This document shows positions 9,593-16,441 of a stretch of DNA of 64,000 bases, in pieces. Below the pieces are notes generated by a model. It had not been told where the DNA came from. It was given only the letters and a program-made list of their open reading frames with translations, and ran no database searches. The DNA is from Parahaliea maris (lineage in GTDB: Bacteria > Pseudomonadota > Gammaproteobacteria > Pseudomonadales > Halieaceae). The position numbers and the translations under genes are program-made. The DNA is taken from NCBI RefSeq assembly GCF_008064665.1, contig NZ_VRZA01000001.1, positions 620,001-684,000 of the forward strand, in the 5' to 3' direction. The first letter of the stretch is position 1. Each line of letters begins with the position of its first letter.

Positions 9593-10855
9593 ATGGCCAG
9601 GAAAAACGCTTTTTACGCCCAGTCCGGCGGTGTCACCGCCGTGATCAACGCCTCCGCCTGCGGCGTCATTGAAACCGCCCGCGAACACCGCAAGCAGATC
9701 GGCAAGGTCTATGCCGGCCGCAATGGCATCATCGGCGCCCTGCGCGAAGAACTGATCGACACCAGCAAGGAGAGCAAGTCGGCCATCCACGGACTGCTTA
9801 CGACGCCTGCGGGCGCATTTGGTTCCTGCCGGCACAAACTGAAGAGCCTCACCGAGAACCGCGCCGAGTACGAGCGCCTGATCGAAGTGTTCAAGGCCCA
9901 CAACATCGGCTACTTCTTTTACAACGGCGGCGGTGACTCCGCCGACACCTGCCTCAAGGTGTCCCAGCTCAGTGAGTCCATGGGCTACCCGATCCAGGCC
10001 ATCCACGTACCGAAAACCATCGACAACGACCTGCCCCTGACCGACAACTGCCCCGGTTTCGGTTCGGTGGCCAAGTACATCGCCATCTCCACTCGCGAAG
10101 CGGCACTGGATGTGGCGTCCATGTGCGAAACCTCCACCAAGGTGTTCATCCTCGAAGTGATGGGCCGGCACGCCGGCTGGATTGCCGCCGCGGCGGGTCT
10201 CGCCGCGGAGCAGGACGGCGATGCGCCGCACATCATCCTGTTTCCGGAAATTGCCTTTAACCGCGATAAGTTCCTGGCCCGGGTCAAGCGCACGGTCAAA
10301 AAACACGGCTATTGCGTGATCGTGGCCAGCGAGGGCGCCCAGTACAAGGACGGCACCTTCCTCGCCGACTCCGGCGTGGTGGACGCCTTTGGCCACAAGC
10401 AGCTCGGCGGCCTGGCGCCGTCGCTGGCGCAGATGATCAAGTCAGAACTCGGCTACAAGTACCACTGGGCCGTGGCCGACTACCTGCAGCGCTCCGCCCG
10501 CCACATTGCATCCCAGACCGACCTGGACCAGGCCTACGCGCTGGGCAAGGCGGCGGTGGAATTCGCGGTGGCCGGCAAGAATGCGGTGATGCCCGCCATT
10601 GTGCGCGGCAAGGGCAAGCGCTACAGCTGGTCGATCGGCGAGGCCCCCCTGGCAGAGGTGGCAAACCGCGAGAAGATGATGCCCCGCAGCTTTATCACCC
10701 GTGACGGCTTCGGCATCACCGAAGCAGCCCGCACGTACCTGGCGCCGCTGATCTCGGGCGAAGCCTACCCCGGGTACCGCAACGGGCTGCCGGTCTACAC
10801 CCGCCTGAAGCTGGTCCCGGTGGAGAAAAAGCTGCGCAGTACATTCAAGGTCTGA
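9593..10855 (+). CDS. pfp: pyrophosphate-dependent 6-phosphofructokinase
   Basis: The enzyme phosphorylates fructose 6-phosphate with PPi, reversibly. The ATG at 9593 (MARKNAFYAQSGGVTAVIN) gives 420 residues; the open frame runs much further upstream, but that part overlaps mpl antisense. The phosphoryl-donor motif is GGGDS at residues 112-116. Aspartate in the fourth position, in place of the Gly of ATP enzymes (GGDGS), is the PPi-type signature. The substrate loop PKTIDND lies at 140-146 and EVMGRHAGW follows. Its immediate neighbour is inorganic pyrophosphatase, so the two compete for the same PPi pool. Confidence 0.93.
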   Translation: MARKNAFYAQSGGVTAVINASACGVIETAREHRKQIGKVYAGRNGIIGALREELIDTSKESKSAIHGLLTTPAGAFGSCRHKLKSLTENRAEYERLIEVFKAHNIGYFFYNGGGDSADTCLKVSQLSESMGYPIQAIHVPKTIDNDLPLTDNCPGFGSVAKYIAISTREAALDVASMCETSTKVFILEVMGRHAGWIAAAAGLAAEQDGDAPHIILFPEIAFNRDKFLARVKRTVKKHGYCVIVASEGAQYKDGTFLADSGVVDAFGHKQLGGLAPSLAQMIKSELGYKYHWAVADYLQRSARHIASQTDLDQAYALGKAAVEFAVAGKNAVMPAIVRGKGKRYSWSIGEAPLAEVANREKMMPRSFITRDGFGITEAARTYLAPLISGEAYPGYRNGLPVYTRLKLVPVEKKLRSTFKV

Positions 10856-10862
10856 GCCCTGC

Positions 10863-10868
10863 TATAAT
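10863..10868 (+). promoter_or_regulatory. Extended -10 promoter element before ppa
   Basis: The sequence tgctataat is a perfect extended -10 box (TGnTATAAT). It lies about 50 bp upstream of the ppa ATG and directly after the pfp stop. No good -35 hexamer is visible at 17 bp, as is usual for extended -10 promoters. It would let ppa be transcribed independently of pfp. Confidence 0.55.
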
Positions 10869-10918
10869 CCGCGCCCCCATTTTGATCCTTTTGTCCATAG
10901 TGAACTGTAGGTAAAGCC

Positions 10919-11458
10919 ATGAGCCTGAATCTGGTACCCCCCGGGAAGAACATCCCCGACGAAATCAACGTCATCATCGAAGTACCCGCCCACTCTGACC
11001 CGGTCAAGTACGAAGTGGACCACGACAGTGGCGCCATCATGGTCGACCGCTTCATGTCCGCGGCAATGTTCTACCCCTGCAACTACGGCTACATCCCCAA
11101 CACCCTGGCGGATGACGGCGACCCCCTGGACGTACTGGTCCACACGCCTCATACCGTTGTCAGCGGCTGTGTGATCCCCTGCCGTCCGGTGGGCATCCTG
11201 CAGATGAGCGACGAAGCCGGTGAAGACGCCAAGCTGATTGCCGTACCGACCAAGAAGCTGAGCCCGCTGTACAACGACGTGCAGGAAGCCACTGACCTGC
11301 CGCCGCTGCTGATTCAGCAGATCACCCACTTCTTCGAGCACTACAAGGACCTCGAAGACGGCAAGTGGGTGAAGGTAGAGGGTTGGGGCACTGCCGCCGA
11401 CGCCCGCGCCGCCATCGAAGCTGCGGTTGCCGCTTACGCCAAGGCCGAAGACCACTGA
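10919..11458 (+). CDS. ppa: inorganic pyrophosphatase (family I)
   Basis: The enzyme hydrolyses PPi to two phosphates in the cytosol and so drives biosynthetic reactions. The product has 179 residues. Family I metal-binding residues lie in the signature DGDPLDVLV, preceded by [19 protein letters not shown]. Further conserved stretches are [13 protein letters not shown] and [17 protein letters not shown]. Length is normal for the bacterial hexameric enzyme. It sits 63 bp after the PPi-dependent phosphofructokinase and has its own extended -10 box. Confidence 0.97.
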   Translation: MSLNLVPPGKNIPDEINVIIEVPAHSDPVKYEVDHDSGAIMVDRFMSAAMFYPCNYGYIPNTLADDGDPLDVLVHTPHTVVSGCVIPCRPVGILQMSDEAGEDAKLIAVPTKKLSPLYNDVQEATDLPPLLIQQITHFFEHYKDLEDGKWVKVEGWGTAADARAAIEAAVAAYAKAEDH

Positions 11459-11467
11459 GCCTTTGCC

Positions 11468-11489
11468 GGGGCCGGCTTCCGCCGGCCCC
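11468..11489 (+). terminator. Hairpin after ppa
   Basis: A perfect 9-bp stem (ggggccggc / gccggcccc) with a ttcc loop begins 10 bp after the ppa stop. It has the stability of an intrinsic terminator, but only a short, impure pyrimidine tract follows, so termination may be partial or the hairpin may protect the mRNA end. Confidence 0.5.
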
Positions 11490-11577
11490 TCACGCCTTCC
11501 CGGGCACCCCGAACAGACTTTCGCTACACCTTTTCACGACCCCTTCCACGCATTCCAGGGCTTCCGGGCACACCCGC

Positions 11578-12285
11578 TCAGGTCACTGCGGGACACCATC
11601 CCTCGCCCACGGCGACATAACGCGCCAGCACGCTGTCCAGCTCCGCCTCGACTTCACTGCGTAACAGCAAGCCCCCCGGCAGATGCCGGTCCCAGCAGGC
11701 CCGCAATGCTTCAGGCCCCACCCGTTCGCCGCAGCCCAGCGACAGGGGCGCGTAACTGAGATGCCAGCGCTCCGGCGCAACGCCACCGCGGTCGCGGGCG
11801 TAGGGCCGGAAAAAACCCTGGGACTCCCCCGCGGCCATGCGCTGGTCCAGCCAGGTGTGCAGGGCGTCGAAAGGACCTCCCGGCGCGACCTCTTCCGGGG
11901 TCAGCTGCACCGCGTAGCCGGCAGGCACGGCCGCCGCGTCAAACACGTCGAGGTCGGTGCCCCAGTGATGTCGGGAGGTACCCGGCAGGGCCGAGAACCG
12001 CAGGATCGCGTGCAACTGCTCACGCGGTGACAGCGAGGCCATGGCCACGGGCTGCCCGCAATCATCGTGAACCGCTCGCTTGCCTGCGGCCTTGGCGTTC
12101 CAGATACCGCTCTGGCGGCTGAAGGAGCGATGGCTACTGGCGATCTGCAGCTGAAATCCGGCGGCGCGGGCAGCCGCCACCAGGGCCTGCCAGGCCCGGG
12201 CTGCCTCCGGGTGCAGGCGATGGCCTCCGGGCAGGTCGGTCAGGTGGCGCTCATCGACACCGGTGAGCTGATCGATACTCAACAT
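11578..12285 (-). CDS. M15 family D-alanyl-D-alanine carboxypeptidase-like protein
   Basis: The ATG at 12285 (MLSIDQLTGVDERHL) gives 235 residues. The LAS/M15B metallopeptidase signature is present: SSHRSFSRQ, then SRHHWGTDLDVFD supplying the His and Asp zinc ligands, and ERWHLSYAP supplying the last His. Such proteins trim D-Ala or L,D peptide ends of peptidoglycan. A longer reading adds a hydrophobic N-terminus (MLVLHWLLIVAACPL) that could be a signal peptide, so localisation is open. The gene is convergent with ppa and divergent from the Rieske gene. Confidence 0.85.
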   Translation of the reverse strand: MLSIDQLTGVDERHLTDLPGGHRLHPEAARAWQALVAAARAAGFQLQIASSHRSFSRQSGIWNAKAAGKRAVHDDCGQPVAMASLSPREQLHAILRFSALPGTSRHHWGTDLDVFDAAAVPAGYAVQLTPEEVAPGGPFDALHTWLDQRMAAGESQGFFRPYARDRGGVAPERWHLSYAPLSLGCGERVGPEALRACWDRHLPGGLLLRSEVEAELDSVLARYVAVGEGWCPAVT

Positions 12286-12386
12286 GGGAGACAATTTGCG
12301 AATGGCTGATGAACCGGCACAATAGCGCAGCGGGCAAGCCGCAACAATCAACAGCCAGTGCAGCACCAACACCCCGAGGCGATACC

Positions 12387-12701
12387 ATGAGCCGGATCGG
12401 CCACATCGACGATTTTGAAGACAATGCCAGTGCCAGCATCCAGGTGGACTTCCACCAGTTGCTGGTGGTGAAAAAAGCCGGCGAGCTGTTCCTGTACCAG
12501 AATCACTGCCCTCACGCCGGCACGGAGCTGGATCCCATGGGGGGCTCGGTGGCCACTGCCAACGGCATGATTCTGGTGTGCCAGCACCACGGTGCGGAAT
12601 TCCTCAGCCACACCGGCGAATGCGTGGCCGGCCCCTGCCTGGGGGAGCGTCTGCAAGCCATCCCCTTCACCCTGAGCAACGGCGATATTTACCTGGACTG
12701 A
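12387..12701 (+). CDS. Rieske [2Fe-2S] domain protein
   Basis: This small soluble protein has 104 residues from the ATG at 12387 (MSRIGHIDDFED). Both halves of the Rieske cluster site are present: CPHAGTELD and CQHHGAEF, i.e. C-x-H and C-x-x-H with the usual spacing. It resembles the small NirD/ferredoxin-type Rieske proteins used as electron carriers or as regulatory subunits. No partner oxygenase is near, so the redox partner is unknown. Its stop lies 11 bp from the end of the convergent sfsA. Confidence 0.9.
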   Translation: MSRIGHIDDFEDNASASIQVDFHQLLVVKKAGELFLYQNHCPHAGTELDPMGGSVATANGMILVCQHHGAEFLSHTGECVAGPCLGERLQAIPFTLSNGDIYLD

Positions 12702-12711
12702 CGACCCGGGT

Positions 12712-13416
12712 TCAGTGCGAGTCCAGGCTGAAGGGCAGCGGCCGCGCCAGGCTCAGGCCACGGGTGGTCACGTCGGTGGCGTAGGCCAGCACTTCCAGGC
12801 CGGCGTCCATGGCCCCGGCCAGCGCCTCGCGGTAGCGGGGGTCGATGTCCCCGGCGGTGCACACCTTCTGTACGCCGCTGTGAAACACACAGAACAACAG
12901 GACAGCGCGGGTCTGGCTGTCCATCACCGCCTGTAACTCGCGAATGTGCTTGCGGCCCCGCTCGCTGACCGCATCGGGAAAAGCACCCCAGCCCTCCTGG
13001 CGACACAGGGTGACACACTTGACCTCCACGAAGACCCGCCCCGACTCGCCTTCCAGCAACAGGTCGGCACGGCTTTTTTCACCATACTTCACCTCGCTGC
13101 GAATCGCCGGGTAGTCACCGAAGCCGCGCACCCGGCCCTGCTCGAAACCCTCCCGTACCACCTTGTTGGCCAATGCGGAGTGAATGCAGGCCATGCCAGC
13201 CGGGGTATCCACCAGCTCCCAGGTGTGCCGGTATTTGCGGGTCTTCGAGTCGCTGACCGACAACCACACCGGCGCGCCTTCCGGCATGCAGCCGGTCATG
13301 GCGCCGGTATTCGGGCAGTGGGCGGTGATGACCTCGCCGCCGGGCAATTCGACATCCGCCAGGAAGCGCTTGTAACGCCGAAGCAGCCGGCCCTGTACCA
13401 GTTTGCCGAACTCCAT
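12712..13416 (-). CDS. sfsA: SfsA family protein
   Basis: The product has 234 residues from the ATG at 13416. The N-terminal OB-like part (GKLVQGRLLRRYKRFLADVEL..G....HCPNTGAM) is followed by a nuclease-like fold with YGEKSRADLLLE and VFVEVKCVTL. SfsA was found as a sugar-fermentation stimulation protein and has nonspecific DNA binding; its biochemical role is unsettled. The PD-(D/E)xK-like spacing D..E.K is visible. The start overlaps the stop of the aminotransferase gene by one base (tgatg), a translational-coupling arrangement. Confidence 0.93.
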   Translation of the reverse strand: MEFGKLVQGRLLRRYKRFLADVELPGGEVITAHCPNTGAMTGCMPEGAPVWLSVSDSKTRKYRHTWELVDTPAGMACIHSALANKVVREGFEQGRVRGFGDYPAIRSEVKYGEKSRADLLLEGESGRVFVEVKCVTLCRQEGWGAFPDAVSERGRKHIRELQAVMDSQTRAVLLFCVFHSGVQKVCTAGDIDPRYREALAGAMDAGLEVLAYATDVTTRGLSLARPLPFSLDSH

Positions 13417-14591
13417 CAACTGAGCACCTTCGCCAGGCGCTCCACCGCCACTTCCAGTCGCTCGAGGCCGGTGGTGTAGGAGAAACGCAGGTGCTCACTG
13501 GCGCGGTAATGGCCGAAGTCCAGCCCCGGGGTAAGCGCCAGGCCATGGTCCTCCAGCAGCTGGCGGCAGAAGGCCTGGCTGTCATCGGTGAAGCGGGAGG
13601 CGTTGGCGTAGATATAAAATGCCCCCTGGGGGGTACAGGGCACCTCGAAACCGATGTCCTGCAAGGCGGGCAGCAGGAAATCCCGGCGCTGGCGGAACAA
13701 CTCCCGGCGCTCGTCGAGGATGGCGCGGGTGGCGGGCTCAAAACAGGCCAGGGCGGCGTACTGCCCCATGGTCGACATCGAGATAAACAGGTTCTGGGAC
13801 AGCTTCTCCAGCTCCGGCACCGCCGCTTCCGGCGCCACCAGCCAGCCCAGGCGCCAGCCGGTCATGCCGAAATACTTGGAAAAGCTGTTGATGACGAAGG
13901 CGTCGGGGTCCACCTCCAGCACCGAGGGGGTCGCCACGTCGTAGCCCAGGCCGTGGTAGAGCTCATCCACCAGCAGGTAGCCATTGCGCTCACGGGTCGC
14001 CGCCGACAGGGCCGCCAGCTCCTCCCGGGACAGCACGCTGCCGGTCGGGTTGGCCGGTGAAGCCAGCAAGGCGCCGGCAGTGTGGGGCTGCCAGTACTGC
14101 GCCAGCAATTCCGGCGTGAGCTGGTAGCGGGTTTCGGGGCCGGTCGGCACCAATTGGCCCCGGGCCTCTACCAGCCGCAGAAAGTGGCGGTTGCAGGGAT
14201 AGCCCGGGTCACTCATCAGCAGCGATTCGCCCGGATTGAGCAGCAGGGACGACAACAGCAGTAGGGCCCCCGAGGCACCCGGGGTCACCACGATGCGCGA
14301 GGGCGGGATATCGAGGCCGTATTCGTCCTGGTAGTAGCGGGACAGGGCTTCCCGCAGGGCCGGCAGGCCGGCGGGCTGGGAATAATAGGTTGCCCCGGCA
14401 GCGAGGGCGGCGCGGCCGGCCTCGACGATGGGCGGTGCGGTGGCAAAATCGGGCTCGCCGGCGGCCATATGGACGATATCGCGGCCGGCGGCGGCCAGCT
14501 CCGTGGCCCGGGTGAGGATTTCCACCACGCGAAAAGGCTCGATATCACGCACGCGGGCGGCACTGCCGCGACGCTCGAAGACACTGGGCAT
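13416..14591 (-). CDS. PLP-dependent aminotransferase, class I/II
   Basis: The ATG at 14591 (MPSVFERRGSAARVRDIEPF) gives 391 residues; a much longer open frame upstream crosses dksA antisense and is not credible. Fold-type I motifs are HMAAGEPDFATAP, GATYYSQPAGLPALREA, SPANPTGSVLS, LLVDELYHGL and the PLP lysine segment INSFSKYFGMTGWRLGW. The family is close to aspartate or aromatic aminotransferases (AspC/YfdZ-like), and substrate cannot be assigned. It is co-transcribed with sfsA by overlap. Confidence 0.9.
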   Translation of the reverse strand: MPSVFERRGSAARVRDIEPFRVVEILTRATELAAAGRDIVHMAAGEPDFATAPPIVEAGRAALAAGATYYSQPAGLPALREALSRYYQDEYGLDIPPSRIVVTPGASGALLLLSSLLLNPGESLLMSDPGYPCNRHFLRLVEARGQLVPTGPETRYQLTPELLAQYWQPHTAGALLASPANPTGSVLSREELAALSAATRERNGYLLVDELYHGLGYDVATPSVLEVDPDAFVINSFSKYFGMTGWRLGWLVAPEAAVPELEKLSQNLFISMSTMGQYAALACFEPATRAILDERRELFRQRRDFLLPALQDIGFEVPCTPQGAFYIYANASRFTDDSQAFCRQLLEDHGLALTPGLDFGHYRASEHLRFSYTTGLERLEVAVERLAKVLS

Positions 14592-14792
14592 CCGGGCTTC
14601 CAAAATGGTCTGGGCGAGCCATTCTAACAGCGCCCCGAGGCCCGCTGGCAAGGCGCACAGTGGCCTGAACATTTTTGTGGCACAGGCCACTGATATCTGG
14701 TAGTTTCTCCGCGCTTGAGAGCGGCGGCCTGAAGGCTGCCGGGGTCGCTGGCTTCCAGCGCCTGAACCACCGTGCAGTATGGGATATTGACC

Positions 14793-15251
14793 ATGCCAAA
14801 AGCAGCGCAAAAAACGACCGCCAAGAAAGCGGATTCTTCCGAGTTCAAGAGCTTTGTACCCTACAAGCCCAAGAAGGGCGAAGAGTACATGAATGAGGAG
14901 CAGCGGGCTCACTTCCGCTCCATCCTCCTCAACTGGAAGTCCAACCTGATGCAGGAAGTGGACCGCACCGTTACTCACATGAAAGACGAAGCGGCCAACT
15001 TCCCCGACCCGGCGGACCGCGCCACCCAGGAAGAAGAGTTCAGCCTGGAGCTGCGCACCCGCGACCGCGAGCGCAAGCTGATCAAGAAAATCGACAGCAC
15101 CATCGAGCGCGTCGACCAGGACGACTACGGTTTCTGTGACGCCTGCGGCGTGGAAATCGGCATCAAACGCCTGGAAGCCCGCCCTACCGCCACCCTTTGC
15201 ATCGACTGCAAAACCCTCGACGAAATCAAGGAGAAGCAGGAGCTGGGCTAA
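14793..15251 (+). CDS. dksA: RNA polymerase-binding transcription factor DksA
   Basis: DksA inserts into the secondary channel of RNA polymerase and works with ppGpp in the stringent response. The ATG at 14793 ([15 protein letters not shown]) gives 152 residues. The coiled coil contains the tip region [14 protein letters not shown], with the essential acidic residues. The C-terminal four-cysteine zinc finger reads [10 protein letters not shown]...LCIDC. All four cysteines are present, so this is the canonical zinc form. It is followed by gluQ, the usual gammaproteobacterial order. Confidence 0.97.
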   Translation: MPKAAQKTTAKKADSSEFKSFVPYKPKKGEEYMNEEQRAHFRSILLNWKSNLMQEVDRTVTHMKDEAANFPDPADRATQEEEFSLELRTRDRERKLIKKIDSTIERVDQDDYGFCDACGVEIGIKRLEARPTATLCIDCKTLDEIKEKQELG

Positions 15252-15263
15252 GCCCCACCCTGC

Positions 15264-15284
15264 GGCCGCCCCCACGGGGCGGCC
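15264..15284 (+). terminator. Hairpin between dksA and gluQ
   Basis: A 9-bp perfect stem (ggccgcccc / ggggcggcc) with a cac loop lies 13 bp after the dksA stop and just before the gluQ start. No U-tract follows, so it may be a weak terminator or attenuator that lowers gluQ expression relative to dksA. A terminator between these genes is known in E. coli. Confidence 0.5.
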
Positions 15285-15290
15285 TCTCCG

Positions 15291-16199
15291 ATGTCCGCCC
15301 CAGCACCCAGCTACCGGGGTCGTTTCGCCCCCTCCCCCACCGGACCGCTACACCAGGGCTCCCTGATTGCCGCCCTGGCGAGCTACCTCGACGCACGCAG
15401 CGCAGGGGGTACCTGGCTGGTGCGCATGGAAGACCTGGATCCCCCCCGGGAGCAGGCCGGGGCCGCCGACGCCATTCTGCACAGCCTGGAAGCACACGGC
15501 CTGCAGTGGGACGAGTCCGTGCTCTGGCAACACACCCGCAGCGACGCCTATCGGGCGGCGCTGGAGCAACTGCGCACCGCGGGTTACCTGTTCAGCTGCA
15601 ACTGCAGCCGGGCGCAAACCGACCCCGCCGGCAACTGTGCCGGCAGCTGCCGCCAGCAAACCCCGACCGCCCCCGTGGCGCTGCGCGTCCCGGTAGATAA
15701 GGACTATGTCGCCCACTGGCAGGACCAGTGGCAGGGCACCCAGCACTGGCCAATTGGCCACGAATTGCGGGATTTCGTGGTACGGCGCAAAGACGGGCTG
15801 TTTGCCTACCAGCTCGCAGTGGTGGTGGACGACCACTACCAGGCTATCAGCCACATTATTCGCGGTTCCGACCTGCTGGATTCCACGCCACGGCAGCTCT
15901 GGCTGCAATCCCTGCTGGGCTGTCCCCACCCCCGCTATGGTCACCTGCCGGTCCTGACCAACCGCGAGGGGCAGAAACTGAGCAAGCAGACCCATGCCCC
16001 AGCCCTGGACGACACCAGGGCCGGTGACAACCTCAGGCGCGCCCTGGACTACCTGGGGCAGGCGGCGCCACCGGAGGAATTGCGCGCTCCCGACGAGCTG
16101 CTCCCCTTTGCCATCGAGCACTGGCAGCCGGAACAGATGCCGGGTGGACTGAGCCTGCCTCCTCACCGGAGCCGGACGCACCTCAGCCGGCCACCCTGA
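15291..16199 (+). CDS. gluQ: glutamyl-Q tRNA(Asp) synthetase
   Basis: The enzyme charges glutamate onto queuosine of tRNA(Asp). The protein has 302 residues and is a truncated GlnRS/GluRS-type catalytic core without an anticodon-binding domain. The HIGH-like motif is FAPSPTGPLHQGSL, the KMSKS-like motif is QKLSKQ, and the middle shows VRMEDLDPPR and IIRGSDLLDST. Cysteines in FSCNCSRAQ..GNCAGSC match the zinc site region of the family. It follows dksA directly, as in many gammaproteobacteria. Confidence 0.95.
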   Translation: MSAPAPSYRGRFAPSPTGPLHQGSLIAALASYLDARSAGGTWLVRMEDLDPPREQAGAADAILHSLEAHGLQWDESVLWQHTRSDAYRAALEQLRTAGYLFSCNCSRAQTDPAGNCAGSCRQQTPTAPVALRVPVDKDYVAHWQDQWQGTQHWPIGHELRDFVVRRKDGLFAYQLAVVVDDHYQAISHIIRGSDLLDSTPRQLWLQSLLGCPHPRYGHLPVLTNREGQKLSKQTHAPALDDTRAGDNLRRALDYLGQAAPPEELRAPDELLPFAIEHWQPEQMPGGLSLPPHRSRTHLSRPP

Positions 16200-16264
16200 C
16201 ACCGGCTTTACCGTCCAGCCGGGCTTCAGTAGTATCAGCGCACGCCGTCGAGGATCCCGCCACC

Positions 16265-16441
16265 ATGTATATCAACCGGGCATTGCTACTGTTGCTGGGC
16301 CTGGCCCTGATCTTCCTGCCCGCCATCGAGAACTGGCTGTGGCAAAGCCCCACCGAATGGTACCGCCCCTACCTGCTGTGGCTGGCAGCCATTGCGGCGG
16401 GCTGGTGGAACCAGCGCTCAAGGTATCCGGATGAGCTTTAG
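16265..16441 (+). CDS. CbrX-like small membrane protein
   Basis: This 58-residue frame begins MYINRALLLLLGLALIF and ends RSRYPDEL. It has two hydrophobic segments, about residues 5-20 and 35-50. Its stop overlaps the start of the CbrA-like kinase by 11 bases, so the kinase ATG lies within this gene. In Pseudomonas a small gene, cbrX, overlaps cbrA in the same way and is translationally coupled to it. The same position, size and overlap make homology likely, though sequence identity was not tested. Confidence 0.7.
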   Translation: MYINRALLLLLGLALIFLPAIENWLWQSPTEWYRPYLLWLAAIAAGWWNQRSRYPDEL

